Assembly (NCBI GenBank): GCA_022072205.1 | Contig: JAJVID010000041.1 | Location: 1-56,938 of the forward strand | Length of the DNA stretch: 56,938 nt | Source: Acidobacteriota bacterium | GTDB lineage: Bacteria; Acidobacteriota; Blastocatellia; RBC074 | Direction: 5' to 3' | Position numbers and translations under genes: made by a program | Notes under the pieces: generated by a model | What the model saw: only the letters and a program-made list of their open reading frames with translations | The model's database searches: none | What the model was told of the DNA's origin: nothing | Part shown: in pieces, positions 38,309-48,704 of the stretch | Layout: every line of letters starts with the position of its first letter | Numbering within the stretch: the first letter of the stretch is position 1

Positions 38309-41300
38309 TCAGAACGTAAACCTGGCCGCGAACTGGAACGCGCGCGGCCCGCCCGTGCCGAACACCTGTCCGACGCGGGAACTCGGCTGGCCGTAGCGCC
38401 CCGAATTCAATCCGCTGTCGTAACCGCCGAGGTTCGAGACGTTGAACAGGTTGAAAACCTCGCCGATCAGCGAGAGCTTGTACTTTTCGCTGAATCGGAT
38501 GAAGCGGGTCAGTCGCACGTCCTGCGCGAAGAAGTTGTCGCCGCTGTCGAAATTGTCAGGCAGCAGAATCGGATTGAGCACCTCGTCTTTGTTCGTGCGC
38601 GGGCGAATCAGGCGCGGTGTGCCATCCGGGTTGGTACCGGCGATTGTGGTTTTCCTTTCGATCTCCGCGTTGTAGGCCGCCACCATGTTGCGCAGTTCGG
38701 TCGCAGTGACGCTCCGGCCAAAGCTGTTGAACGAGCTTCCCGGTATCGGCGTCGTGCTATTGCCGTCGCCGTCGAGGTCTACTCCGATGTTGGTGTTGAG
38801 AGGCGGCTTGCTGACTATCTGTGAAATCAACGAAACCTGCCAGGTGTTGGCCAGCCCTTTCAGGAAGCGCGAGTCGCCCTTGTAGCTCGGCAGTTCCAAC
38901 AGACCGCTGAAGGTGAAGCGGTGCGTTCGGTCGGAGCCGATGTAGCCGTTCGAGGCGAACAGGTTGTTGAAATCAATCACGCCGTTAAAGCCCGTGAAAC
39001 GCGAGAGGGCGTAAGAGCCGGTGAACTGGTAACGCTCGGCGAAGCGCTTGTCCACTTTGACATGCAGCGCCGTGTAACGGTAATTGGCGCTGCTTTCGGA
39101 GACCTGGAACGAGCCTTGTGAGCAGATAGCCTTCGGATTGAGCGCCTGCGCGGTCGAAGCGCAAAGCGGGATGATCGGGTCGCGGACATTGGTCACCGCT
39201 CCGGTGTTCGGGTTGACCGAGATCACGCGCCGGCGATCGAAGCGGTTGCGGTCGTAATTGAAGATTTCGTTCAATCCGCCGAAATGAATCGAGCGGCGCA
39301 TGATGAAATCTGCCGTGACCACAAGGTTGCGCGCGACTTCACGCTGGACGCCGATGGTCGTGTTGCCGGCGTAACCGATGACCGTGTTCGGATCGAACAA
39401 CCCAATCGCCGTCTTAAAGACTTCGACGCCGCGCACCGCCAGATTCGTGCCGTCGCCCAACTGGGCTTGAAGAGCGCCGCGAATGGTCGGCAATTGCGCC
39501 AGCAGGTTGGCGCCGAGAAACGGCGTCGGGTTGTTGAAATCCAGCCCGAGCAGCGAACCGGGAATCTGCCCACGCCCATTGCCCGAAGGCCCAACCAGAA
39601 ATCGTTCGCCCAGCCGGACGTAAAAGACATTCGAGTCGTGATAAATGCCAGCGCCGCCGCGAATCACTGTCTTGCCGTTCTTGCGCACGTCCCAGGCGAA
39701 ACCGACGCTCGGATCGAAATTGTTCTTGTCCCGCTTGGGCGCGCTCAGATCGCCTCCCAGCAGCGCGCCGAGGATCGCCGGGCGGTCGAGGTCGTGATTG
39801 AGCAGTTTGTTTTCGTAAACGTAGGCGACGCCGTAAACGAGCGTGAAGCCAGGTTTGGCGCGCCAGCCGTCGGCGACAAAGAAGCGAAGCCGGTCGTTGC
39901 GCGCCGCATCATCGCGGCGGAATGGCTGTGGCTGTCCCGGGTCGCCGATGCCGGTGACGAACGAACGCAGCGGCAGCCGCAAAAGATCAGCCTGGGTCGG
40001 AAGCAGGCCGGGATTGAGCGGAACGAAGGTCCGATTGCCGTCGCGCGAAATCACTTTCAAACTCGCGGGCAGAGCGTTGTAGAGAGCAATGTCGGTCGCG
40101 GTTCCCGTCCCGCCGGTTGGGAAAGCGCGCGTATATAGCGTTATGGGATCGTGCAGCGTGATGGTCGCCGGATCGTCGAAGGCCCAACTGCCGACGCCAT
40201 AAAAGTGTTCCCACTCGCCGCCGAAGCGCAGCCGGTGGCTGCCTTTCTGCCAAGAGAGCGTGTCGGTCAATTGATACGTGCGCAGGACGCGGTTTTGCGG
40301 CGTCTGGTCGTTGGCGCCGATGCGGAAGCTGCCGCCAGCGCGAATCTGCGGGCTGCCCAGACCGATGCATAAAACCGGGTCGCGGCAATCCTCGCTCGTC
40401 GGATTGTTCAGATGGCCGCTGTAGAAGCCGTAGGAATATCGCAGGTCGTTGACCAGTCGCGGAGTGAAGACCGATCCCAGACCGCCGAGAACCTGCGTCG
40501 CAACGTTCCTGGTGACGATCCAGTTCGAGGGCATGCGCACGCCGGAGTTCGGATTGTAGTTGTCGTTGTTGTCGGTGCTCAGCCGCAGGAAGGCGTTGTA
40601 TTTGTCGTTGATTCGCCAATCGAACTTGGCGTTGGCCTGTTTGGCGGTGAGCGGGTTCGGCGCGACGTGGTCGTATTGCGAGAAGATCGAGTGATTGTTG
40701 GTGACGGTGAAAACGCCGTCCTGGTTGTTGTTCTCAAAATTGAAAAACCAGAAGAGCTTGTCTTTCCTGATCGGGCCGCCGAGGCTGCCGCCCGCCTGTC
40801 GCCGCGCGAAAAACGGATCGTTCAGCTTCGGGTCGGTAAACCGTCGCGGGTCGCGCCCGAAGCCGGGGAAGGCGGCGATGTTGTGATCGCGGTAATAGAA
40901 AAATGCGCTGCCATGCAGGTCGTTCGAGCCGCTGCGCGAAACGACGTTGACCGAGCCGACCGAGGTCACGCTGGTCGAAAGATCGTAGTTGAAGGTCGAA
41001 ATCTGGAACTCCTGCACCGACTCCTGCGAGAAGTTCTGCGACGTGCCGCCAGTGATGCGGTCGTTGATGGTGGCGCCGTCAACCGAGATGCGCGTCTGGG
41101 TTTGATTGGCGCCGGCTATCGAGACGCGGAAAAAGTTGTTCGGGCTGGTGCCGGGCGCGGCGGTCGCGTCAACACTCACGCCGGGTTCGAGCATCGCCAG
41201 TTGCAGAAAGTTGCGGCCATTGAGCGGCAGGTTCTCGATCTGCTGCCGATTGACCACGCCGTCAATCTTGAAATCGGTGGTATTGATCGTCGGCGTGTCG

Positions 41301-41665
41301 CTGGTGATGACGACGGTTTCGGAGGCTGCGCCGATTTCGAGCTTGAAATCGAGCGTGATGTTTTCGCCGACCTGAATCGTCACCGGCGTCAGGCTGGTTT
41401 TGAAACCGTTGGCCGCCGCTTTCACATCGTACTCGCCGGGCGGCAAATTGCCGATCTGATATTCGCCATCGGCTTTAGTCGCGAAGTGACGTTCGGCGCC
41501 GGTGGCTTTGTTGGTGGCGGTCACTCTGGCTCCGGAGATGATCGCTTTCGATGGATCGCTGACAATGCCGCGAATCGCGCCCGTAGCTGTTTGCGCCATA
41601 ACGGAAGCGGTGAGCGCGATTTGAATCAGTAGGAGCGAAAGAATGTATCTGGCGGAACGTTTCAT
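38309..41665 (-). CDS. Oar-like TonB-dependent receptor (receptor 1)
   Basis: A 1118-residue outer-membrane protein. The signal peptide (MKRSARYILSLLLIQIALTA, cut after VMAQ) is followed by a carboxypeptidase-regulatory-like domain (about 28-110: GAIRGIVSDPSKAIISGARV). Then comes a plug (about 130-260: IENLPLNGRNFLQLAMLEPG, ISVDGATINDRITGG) and a large beta-barrel ending in Phe (GGPRAFQFAARFTF). This layout is the Oar type, common in Acidobacteriota and thought to import large oligosaccharides or peptides. No SusD partner is adjacent. AAGGAG precedes the ATG. A TetR-type operator overlaps its predicted promoter at 41896-41923. Confidence 0.95.
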   Translation of the reverse strand: MKRSARYILSLLLIQIALTASVMAQTATGAIRGIVSDPSKAIISGARVTATNKATGAERHFATKADGEYQIGNLPPGEYDVKAAANGFKTSLTPVTIQVGENITLDFKLEIGAASETVVITSDTPTINTTDFKIDGVVNRQQIENLPLNGRNFLQLAMLEPGVSVDATAAPGTSPNNFFRVSIAGANQTQTRISVDGATINDRITGGTSQNFSQESVQEFQISTFNYDLSTSVTSVGSVNVVSRSGSNDLHGSAFFYYRDHNIAAFPGFGRDPRRFTDPKLNDPFFARRQAGGSLGGPIRKDKLFWFFNFENNNQDGVFTVTNNHSIFSQYDHVAPNPLTAKQANAKFDWRINDKYNAFLRLSTDNNDNYNPNSGVRMPSNWIVTRNVATQVLGGLGSVFTPRLVNDLRYSYGFYSGHLNNPTSEDCRDPVLCIGLGSPQIRAGGSFRIGANDQTPQNRVLRTYQLTDTLSWQKGSHRLRFGGEWEHFYGVGSWAFDDPATITLHDPITLYTRAFPTGGTGTATDIALYNALPASLKVISRDGNRTFVPLNPGLLPTQADLLRLPLRSFVTGIGDPGQPQPFRRDDAARNDRLRFFVADGWRAKPGFTLVYGVAYVYENKLLNHDLDRPAILGALLGGDLSAPKRDKNNFDPSVGFAWDVRKNGKTVIRGGAGIYHDSNVFYVRLGERFLVGPSGNGRGQIPGSLLGLDFNNPTPFLGANLLAQLPTIRGALQAQLGDGTNLAVRGVEVFKTAIGLFDPNTVIGYAGNTTIGVQREVARNLVVTADFIMRRSIHFGGLNEIFNYDRNRFDRRRVISVNPNTGAVTNVRDPIIPLCASTAQALNPKAICSQGSFQVSESSANYRYTALHVKVDKRFAERYQFTGSYALSRFTGFNGVIDFNNLFASNGYIGSDRTHRFTFSGLLELPSYKGDSRFLKGLANTWQVSLISQIVSKPPLNTNIGVDLDGDGNSTTPIPGSSFNSFGRSVTATELRNMVAAYNAEIERKTTIAGTNPDGTPRLIRPRTNKDEVLNPILLPDNFDSGDNFFAQDVRLTRFIRFSEKYKLSLIGEVFNLFNVSNLGGYDSGLNSGRYGQPSSRVGQVFGTGGPRAFQFAARFTF

Positions 41666-41895
41666 ACAGGTCTCTCCTTGTTGTGAAGGAAGTTGAGGTG
41701 GGTGGAGGCATAGAAGAGGCCGAAAGAGGCGGACTCTTTTACGCCCCGGTGAACTCCTTGAACTCTCAGCCAGCCCTCAAATTATCTTTCTGAAGAAACC
41801 TTCTCCTGCTTGCGATTGGTTCTCGGTCTGTTATTCAGTTGTCGCTTCGATGAAAGGATAAATACAACAAGAAGGATGATGATGTGACGCGGCGC
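41666..41895. other. 5' leader of receptor 1
   Basis: About 225 nt lie between the predicted start of transcription and the receptor ATG. The sequence near 41780-41815 (TTTCTGAAGAAACCTTCTCC then TGC) resembles a stretch in the leader of receptor 2 near 45480-45512. No gene is seen. Confidence 0.5.
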
Positions 41896-41923
41896 ATTAT
41901 ATGCCAACCGGTCGGTAAGGCAA
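41896..41923 (-). promoter_or_regulatory. Sigma-70 promoter with a TetR-type operator in the spacer (receptor 1)
   Basis: Read on the minus strand: -35 TTGCCT (41923-41918), a 16-nt spacer TACCGACCGGTTGGCA (41917-41902), and -10 TATAAT (41901-41896). The spacer is an imperfect palindrome of the ACCGACCGGTTGGT type bound by many TetR-family repressors. A repressor bound here would block RNA polymerase directly. Receptor 2 has a matching arrangement. Confidence 0.75.
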
Positions 41924-41976
41924 ATTTCTTTGTCCCCGAAATACGAAACCTCGCCTTATCGGCTTGTAACAGACAG

Positions 41977-42010
41977 AAAAAGCCCGGCTGCCGTTGATGG
42001 TAGCCGGGCC
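41977..42010 (-). terminator. Rho-independent terminator of receptor 2
   Basis: On the minus strand GGCCCGGCT (42010-42002) pairs with AGCCGGGC (41989-41982) and TTTTT (41981-41977) follows. It lies 30 nt after the stop of receptor 2 and upstream of the receptor 1 promoter, so the two receptors are transcribed separately. Confidence 0.85.
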
Positions 42011-42039
42011 AGTTTAATGACAGACGCGATCGGTCGAGC

Positions 42040-45000
42040 CTAGAAGCTGACTCGCGCGCCCAGTTGCAGCGCGCGCGGGCCGCCGGAGCCGAAGACCTGC
42101 GACTGCCGCTGCGTCGGCTGGCCGAACGCTCCAGAGTTGATCGTGAAGTTGTAGCCGCTCAGGTTTGCGATGTTGAAGACGTTGAACATCTCGCCGAAGA
42201 CAGCCAGCGTGTAACGATCCTTCCAGGTGAATTTCTTGGTCAGTCTGATGTCCTGCGAGCTGAACCAGTCGCCGAACTCGTAGCTTGCCGGAAGGGTCAG
42301 GAACGGAATGTTCTGGCCGCGCGCATCTTTCTTGAAGTCCGCCGGGTTGACCGGCGCGCCGTTCGGATAGAAACGCGAGTTCCAGTTCCGCACCGCCGTC
42401 TCCAAATCCCGCTTGCCGCAGCCGCGATTGAAGCAGTTGTGACGTTCGACGCCCGGAAGCGGCTCGCCGCCCGAACCGTCGCCGTCCAGGTCCACGCCTG
42501 AAATGCCCGGCATCAGCGCGCCGCGCGAAGCCATGGACGAGATGACACCTAGTTCGAATCCCCAGGGCATAACCACCTTACCCGAAACATTGAGGATGTG
42601 GCGCGAGCCTTGCGGCCCGTAGCTCTGGAACCAGTTGTCCAGGTTCGCAATGCCGTTGACACCGCTCTGCGCGGTCAGCGCGTAAGACGCGGTGAACGAC
42701 AAACGATTCGACAACCGCTTGTCGAGTTTCAGCAGCATCGCGTTGTAAACCTGGCGTCCGCCTGGCGTCCAGAAAGATATGCCGCCGGTCGAGCATTGCG
42801 CGTTCGGGTCTCTGCGCTGCGCCGCATTCGCGCAGATGGGGATGACCGGCGTGCGCGCGCCGTTGATGAAGCGGTTGTAGCGATTGTAATCAATCTCGCC
42901 GAGCAGCGTGTTGACGAAGACCCGCCGCACGTAATCCACCGTCAAAACCATATCCTGGCGCAGTTCGCGCTGGATGCCGATGTTCATGTGATAGCTGCGC
43001 TGCACCGGGTATTCTTTCGGGTAAAGCTGCGCGGCGGACTTGTTGAGCTGGATGTTGCGAATCGAGAGGTCGTTGGACAATGTGCCGAACGTCTGCTGGA
43101 TCGCGCCGATCTGCTGGTTGTAAATCTGCAGAAACTGCCCCAGCGTCATATTGGTCAAGCTCTGTGGCACCGGCGCTCCGACCGGGACAGGAGCTCCGCC
43201 CGCGCCCAGGTCAATGATGCCGGGGAAGATGTTGGTGAAACCGGTTGACGGGAACTGGATGCGGCCATTGCCAACCGGGCCGGTGAATGCGCGCTCCTGC
43301 AAACGCCGCCACAGCAGTTCGGTTTCCCAGTAGATACCCGCGCCGCCTCGCACCACCGTCTTGTTATCATTGCCCAGGTTCCAGGCGAAGCCGAGCGACG
43401 GCGAGAAATTATCGTAGTTGTTATTGGTCGGCGAGAGATCGCTGCCGTAAAGCGGCGCCAGGTATTTCGGCTTGTCCAGATCGCGGTTGACCAGCGTGCT
43501 CTCGAAATTCCACGCCAGACCGTAGTTGAGCGTGAAGCTGGGTTTGACCTTCCAGGTGTCCTGCCCGTAAAAGCGCATGCGGTTGTTGATCTTCGCCTTG
43601 TCAACGTTGTACGGCGGCGGTTGCGATGGGTCGCCCACGCCGATCACCGCGCCAGCGAACGGCAGGTTGAGCAGGTCGGCGTTGGTGCGGATCGTCGTCG
43701 GCAGATTCGGGAAGAGCGCTGCGACGAGCGCCGCCGGAACCAGACTCCGCACGACTTCCGGCGAAAAGAGGCTGGTGCAGCCCGGATCGCAATAGCCCCA
43801 GAAACCGGTACTGGGCGCGTGCTCCAGTTCCGTGCCGAAGCGCAATCGGTGCGAACCTTTCTGCCAGGTCAAGGTGTCCGTGAAAGTGAAGCGGCGCAGG
43901 TCGCGGCCCTGCGTCGCGTTTTGCGTGTTGCCGACGCGGAAGTTGCTCGAACCCTGAAGGCTGATTTCGGGAAAACCGAGGCCCAGGCAGTTGGGGCATG
44001 TGTTGTCGTCGGCGAAGAGATTACGATTCTGCCAATAGGTGTAATTGAAACGGAAATCGTTGGTCAGCGTCGGCGTGAAGACCGACGTGACGCCGAGCAC
44101 GCTCTGGTCGGAGAAGTTTTTATTCTGAAGCCAGTTCGACGGCAGCACCGGCCCGCCGTTCGGGCCGAAGCCCTTGTTCTGGTCGTGCGAATAGCGCGCG
44201 AAGAGATTGTGCTTATCGGACAGTTTCAGGTCGAACTTAACACTGAACAGGTGACCGCGATACGGGCTGGGGAAATTGCCCGCCAGTCCGCGGACTGACG
44301 GCAAATCAGGCTGCACCGTGAAGACCTGCGTCTGGTTCATGTATTCGTAGTTTGTGAAGAAGAAGAGACGATCTTTGATGATCGGCCCGCCGACCGAGAC
44401 GCCGGGGTTACGTCGCGCGAAGAACGGATCGGGGCTGAGCGGATTACGCCCCAGACCCGGATAGGCGGCCATGTTGTGGTCGCGGAAAAAGTAGTAGCCC
44501 GATCCGTGAAACTGGTTGCCGCCCGAACGCGAAACGATATTGACCGATCCCACCGAAGTGATGCCGGTCGAAAGATCGAAATTGGTCGAAGAGAGTTGGA
44601 ACTCCTGCACGACTTCCTGCGAGAAGTTCATGCCGGTGTTGCCCTCGATGGAGTTGCGGACGTTGCCGCCATCAACGGTGATGGCGGTCTTGTCGGACGC
44701 GCCGCCGAGCACCGAGACCGAGAAGAGCGAGTTGTATTGCGAGGTCGTGCCCGGACTTACCGTCACGCCCGGCTCCAGAAACGCCAGGTTCAGGAAGCTG
44801 CGGCCATTGAGTGGCAAATCCTGAATCTTTTCGCGCGTGATGACGCCGTCAATCGAGTGAGCCTCGTAATTGATCTGCGCCGCGCCAGCCGACTGCACAG
44901 TGACAATCTCGGTCGTCTGGCCAATCTCCAATTGCAGGTCAATGGTCGCGACTTTGCCGGTCTCGACCGTCACTTCGCGCAGCAGCGTGCGGAAGCCCTG

Positions 45001-45306
45001 CACCTGAACCTTCACCTCGTACTGGCCGGCGGGCAACGCTGGGGCGGAGTATGCGCCGTCGTTTTCGGATTTAGTCCTGCGCTCGGCCCCGGTCGCTTTA
45101 TTTTTAACGATGATCGGGGCGTCACCGATGACCGCGCCCGACGGATCAGTAACTGTGCCTGAGATAGTTCCGACCGGCGCCTGCGCCAACGAAACAGCCG
45201 CCAGGAATGCGGCCAGGCACAGGCACGATACGCAACGGAAAAATGAGGACCAACAAGGCCACTTTCCCGACAAGGGGGAACGAACATAACTGGCGAAACT
45301 TCGCAT
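42040..45306 (-). CDS. Oar-like TonB-dependent receptor (receptor 2)
   Basis: A 1088-residue outer-membrane protein of the same type as receptor 1. It has a signal segment (FRCVSCLCLAAFLAAVSLAQ), a carboxypeptidase-regulatory-like domain (GTISGTVTDPSGAVIGDAPI), a plug (IQDLPLNGRSFLNLAFLEPG, ITVDGGNVRNSIEGN) and a barrel ending SGGPRALQLGARVSF-like, with terminal Phe. Similar residue runs through the two receptors show they are paralogues. The start ATG at 45306 has AAGGAG at 45316-45321; an in-frame upstream start lacks one. A terminator follows at 41977-42010 and a TetR-type operator lies in its promoter at 45606-45633. Confidence 0.95.
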   Translation of the reverse strand: MRSFASYVRSPLSGKWPCWSSFFRCVSCLCLAAFLAAVSLAQAPVGTISGTVTDPSGAVIGDAPIIVKNKATGAERRTKSENDGAYSAPALPAGQYEVKVQVQGFRTLLREVTVETGKVATIDLQLEIGQTTEIVTVQSAGAAQINYEAHSIDGVITREKIQDLPLNGRSFLNLAFLEPGVTVSPGTTSQYNSLFSVSVLGGASDKTAITVDGGNVRNSIEGNTGMNFSQEVVQEFQLSSTNFDLSTGITSVGSVNIVSRSGGNQFHGSGYYFFRDHNMAAYPGLGRNPLSPDPFFARRNPGVSVGGPIIKDRLFFFTNYEYMNQTQVFTVQPDLPSVRGLAGNFPSPYRGHLFSVKFDLKLSDKHNLFARYSHDQNKGFGPNGGPVLPSNWLQNKNFSDQSVLGVTSVFTPTLTNDFRFNYTYWQNRNLFADDNTCPNCLGLGFPEISLQGSSNFRVGNTQNATQGRDLRRFTFTDTLTWQKGSHRLRFGTELEHAPSTGFWGYCDPGCTSLFSPEVVRSLVPAALVAALFPNLPTTIRTNADLLNLPFAGAVIGVGDPSQPPPYNVDKAKINNRMRFYGQDTWKVKPSFTLNYGLAWNFESTLVNRDLDKPKYLAPLYGSDLSPTNNNYDNFSPSLGFAWNLGNDNKTVVRGGAGIYWETELLWRRLQERAFTGPVGNGRIQFPSTGFTNIFPGIIDLGAGGAPVPVGAPVPQSLTNMTLGQFLQIYNQQIGAIQQTFGTLSNDLSIRNIQLNKSAAQLYPKEYPVQRSYHMNIGIQRELRQDMVLTVDYVRRVFVNTLLGEIDYNRYNRFINGARTPVIPICANAAQRRDPNAQCSTGGISFWTPGGRQVYNAMLLKLDKRLSNRLSFTASYALTAQSGVNGIANLDNWFQSYGPQGSRHILNVSGKVVMPWGFELGVISSMASRGALMPGISGVDLDGDGSGGEPLPGVERHNCFNRGCGKRDLETAVRNWNSRFYPNGAPVNPADFKKDARGQNIPFLTLPASYEFGDWFSSQDIRLTKKFTWKDRYTLAVFGEMFNVFNIANLSGYNFTINSGAFGQPTQRQSQVFGSGGPRALQLGARVSF

Positions 45307-45605
45307 AATGGTTATCTCCTTATCGAACTTGTCGAAGAGCTTGTAAGCCGAATGGCTAAAAAGTTGATGGTTCCCGATAAAACCATGACAACCTGCGGCG
45401 ATATTCACCCAGGATCACGGCCCCACGGAGTTCTTTTTCGACCATTTGAGATCGAGATAAACGCAGGAACGCCCAGCTAGCCTTCAGGAAGGAAAGTTTT
45501 CTCCTGCTATTTCGCAGGTCCGTAAATTGTTCGTTGATACGATGTCTTGTCTATTCGTATTTAAATTGATCTCGATTGAGTCAATCAGGTTCTAGTAGCG
45601 CGCGC
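45307..45605. other. 5' leader of receptor 2
   Basis: About 295 nt between the predicted -10 box and the receptor ATG. It includes CTTCAGGAAGGAAAGTTTTC then TCCTGC near 45480-45512, similar to the leader of receptor 1. No gene or known riboswitch is recognised. Confidence 0.5.
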
Positions 45606-45633
45606 ATTATATACCAACCGCTCGGTAAGTCTA
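45606..45633 (-). promoter_or_regulatory. Promoter with a TetR-type operator in the spacer (receptor 2)
   Basis: Read on the minus strand: weak -35 TAGACT (45633-45628), 16-nt spacer TACCGAGCGGTTGGTA (45627-45612), -10 TATAAT (45611-45606). The spacer matches the receptor 1 operator at 14 of 16 bases, and its outer halves TACC/GGTA are perfectly symmetrical. The flanking TATAATGCGC is shared too. Confidence 0.72.
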
Positions 45634-45712
45634 TACGCTTGTGGCGAAACTCCTGAAGAATTCCCGGCTGGACTAATCCGCCGCCGCTCCGCTAGAGTGC
45701 TTCGGATCAGTA

Positions 45713-45768
45713 CCGCGAGCGTTACCGAACGCGTCTTGCCGAGAGGCCGCGTTCGCTAACGCTCGCGG
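45713..45768. repeat. 21-bp palindrome (CCGCGAGCGTTA type)
   Basis: Arms 45713-45733 and 45748-45768 are reverse complements with one mismatch, around a 14-nt loop. It lies 33 nt before the TIGR00300-like gene, in its presumed 5' leader, and would form a strong hairpin there. Confidence 0.82.
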
Positions 45769-45801
45769 CGCTGATCATAATTAATCGAGGATTTCAGAAT
45801 T

Positions 45802-47031
<1,230 letters not shown>

Positions 47032-47038
47032 CGAATTT

Positions 47039-47115
47039 GCCACAGAGCCACGGAGAAATGCAGAAGAAATCAAGAGAGGCGTCTCTTTTCTTTCCATCCT
47101 CTCTGTGGCTTGTGG
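47039..47115. repeat. CACAGAG-type imperfect palindrome after the TIGR00300 gene
   Basis: GCCACAGAGCCACGGAGAAA begins 7 nt after the stop, and CCTCTCTGTGGCTTGTGG with GGTTCTGTGAC closes the element near 47123. It may act as a terminator for the plus-strand gene. The CCACAGAG motif is shared with 38211-38297. Confidence 0.65.
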
Positions 47116-47156
47116 TTCTGTGACAAGGATTCTGCCCCAGAGTTACCCGGTTTGAT

Positions 47157-47876
47157 TTAGTTTGGGTATTCCATCCTCGCCCCGCACTCCTTGCAGAACT
47201 TCGGCTTCCCTTCCAGCTCACAGCCGCAAGCCTTGCAACTCAGTTTTGCGTTCATCGGCTGGCCGCATTCCGGGCAGAATTTGCTGTTCGAGTGTGTGCC
47301 GCAATTCGAGCACGCCACGCCGACGATTGACGGCGCGTTCGCCGCGTTGGTCATCGGGTTGACCGATGGACGCGACGGCGCCTGATGCACGGCGCCCGCG
47401 CTCATGTCGGTTGACGACGCGTAATCGGTCTGCTGCGCGCGTTCGTAAAGCTGTTGGCGCGCGGCGTCGGCTTTGGCGCGCGCGTGGCTGGCGGAGAATT
47501 CCTCTTCGTAATTCGGCGCGCAGTCTTCGCACAAACCAGCCGAAGCGTTCCAGCAAACGTCAGGACAGACCCATTTGCCGCAGCGCGTGCATTGATGAAA
47601 ATGCGGCTTGGCCTCTTCGACCGCGATGGCGAAGGCGTCGTCGTGAGCCTTGCCGCCGATGGCGCGCTGGATGTCGTAGGCGCTATTGCCCGCGCTGCCC
47701 AGTATGCCTCCGAAAATGTTTCCGGCTGAGCGAAGCACGTCCGACACGATTCCCACCGTGTAAGGCTGAAACCTGCTCTGGTAACCGTTGCCGCATTTGT
47801 CGCAGCGGAAACGGAATTGAAACCCTCTGTCGGTCGAAAGGTCGTCGTGGTTAGCGGTAAATTGGATGAGCGCCAT
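47157..47876 (-). CDS. Multi-zinc-ribbon protein
   Basis: A 239-residue protein. It begins MALIQFTANHDDLSTDRGFQ and has a first ribbon, FRCDKCGNGY, a central Gly/Ala region (SAGNIFGGILGSAGNSAYDI) that could be membrane-associating, and a treble-clef-like CTRCGKWVCPDVC with CEDC. A pair of C-terminal ribbons follows: CSNCG-FCPECG and CKACG-FCKECG. Such double-zinc-ribbon tails often mediate protein contacts. The ATG at 47876 has AGGAG ten bases upstream; a longer frame lacks support. It lies 113 nt downstream of moaE on the same strand. Function unknown. Confidence 0.8.
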   Translation of the reverse strand: MALIQFTANHDDLSTDRGFQFRFRCDKCGNGYQSRFQPYTVGIVSDVLRSAGNIFGGILGSAGNSAYDIQRAIGGKAHDDAFAIAVEEAKPHFHQCTRCGKWVCPDVCWNASAGLCEDCAPNYEEEFSASHARAKADAARQQLYERAQQTDYASSTDMSAGAVHQAPSRPSVNPMTNAANAPSIVGVACSNCGTHSNSKFCPECGQPMNAKLSCKACGCELEGKPKFCKECGARMEYPN

Positions 47877-47989
47877 GCAAAAAACTCCTTTGCAAGATTG
47901 AATTGTTGGGGCCTGAGATTGACCGGAAACACACCGGTTTGAATGAACTGAATGGGGGGTCGGATGAATTGACGGATGGGGTGTCTTTA

Positions 47990-48436
47990 CTACTCCTTCA
48001 CTTCGGGCGCTTGACCTTCTACCCATTCCTCGCCGTCTTCAAAAATCTCTTTCTTCCAGATGGGCACGGTCTGCTTCAGACGATCAATCGCGTAGCGGCA
48101 GGCTTCAAAAGCTACGCGGCGATGGGGTGAAGTGATGACAATCACGACCGAAGATTCCGAAATCCTCAAGGGGCCGAAGCGGTGAATGATGCCGACGCGT
48201 TCGACATCGGGCCATTGCTGGCGAATTTCATCGCCGATGCGCCGCATCTCCCTGACGGCCATCGGCTCATAAGCTTCGTATTGCAAGCTGACGACGCGGC
48301 GGCCTTTTGTATTGTCGCGCACGACGCCGTCGAAAGTCACGATAGCGCCTGCGCCGCCGGTCAGCAATCTTTTTTCCAGGCCGAGTTTGTCAATCGGCTC
48401 GCGCGTGATCTCGAAAATATCCATACGATTTTTCAT
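47990..48436 (-). CDS. moaE: Molybdopterin synthase catalytic subunit MoaE
   Basis: A 148-residue large subunit of molybdopterin synthase, which inserts sulfur into precursor Z with MoaD. It shows GAGAIVTFDGVVRDNTKGRR, VVSLQYEAYEPMAVREMRRI, then the conserved RFGPLRISESSVVIVITSPH and HRRVAFEACRYAIDRLKQTV. The active-site Lys pair lies in VPIWKKEIFEDGEEWVEG. The start ATG at 48436 overlaps the moaD stop by four bases (ATGA), so synthesis of the two subunits is coupled. Complete length for the family. Confidence 0.95.
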   Translation of the reverse strand: MKNRMDIFEITREPIDKLGLEKRLLTGGAGAIVTFDGVVRDNTKGRRVVSLQYEAYEPMAVREMRRIGDEIRQQWPDVERVGIIHRFGPLRISESSVVIVITSPHRRVAFEACRYAIDRLKQTVPIWKKEIFEDGEEWVEGQAPEVKE

Positions 48437-48693
48437 CCGCCGGAAACGGGCGGGAAGATAGCCAAAGTGTCTCCATCTTTCAATGGCTGATCTTTTCGCG
48501 AGTGCTCTTCGTTGACCGCGAAGAGCGCGCTCCGCTCGAATTTCTCCAGGTTCGGGAAACGGTTTTTGATCTCGGCCCACGCGCTTGCGACATCGGCTGG
48601 CGCGGTCAGATTGAATTGCAGTTCGCTCGCGCCAGCCACTTCGCGGCACGCTCCGAACAACAGCACATTTACCTTGATTGCGTTATCGCTCAT
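48433..48693 (-). CDS. moaD: Molybdopterin synthase sulfur carrier subunit MoaD
   Basis: An 86-residue ubiquitin-fold sulfur carrier. It has a strand IKVNVLLFGACREVAGASEL, the helix DVASAWAEIKNRFPNL, the segment ALFAVNEEH and the essential C-terminal LAIFPPVSGG, whose final Gly is adenylated and thiocarboxylated. It overlaps moaE by four bases and lies 11 nt downstream of the glutamine amidotransferase gene, so the three likely form one transcript. No other moa genes are in the window. Confidence 0.95.
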   Translation of the reverse strand: MSDNAIKVNVLLFGACREVAGASELQFNLTAPADVASAWAEIKNRFPNLEKFERSALFAVNEEHSRKDQPLKDGDTLAIFPPVSGG

Positions 48694-48704
48694 TGCTCTA
48701 CGCC

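Noticed and set aside
40412..41632. Long plus-strand open frame of 406 codons under receptor 1
   Set aside because: Antisense shadow of the receptor gene; Val/Arg/Gly-rich composition without similarity.
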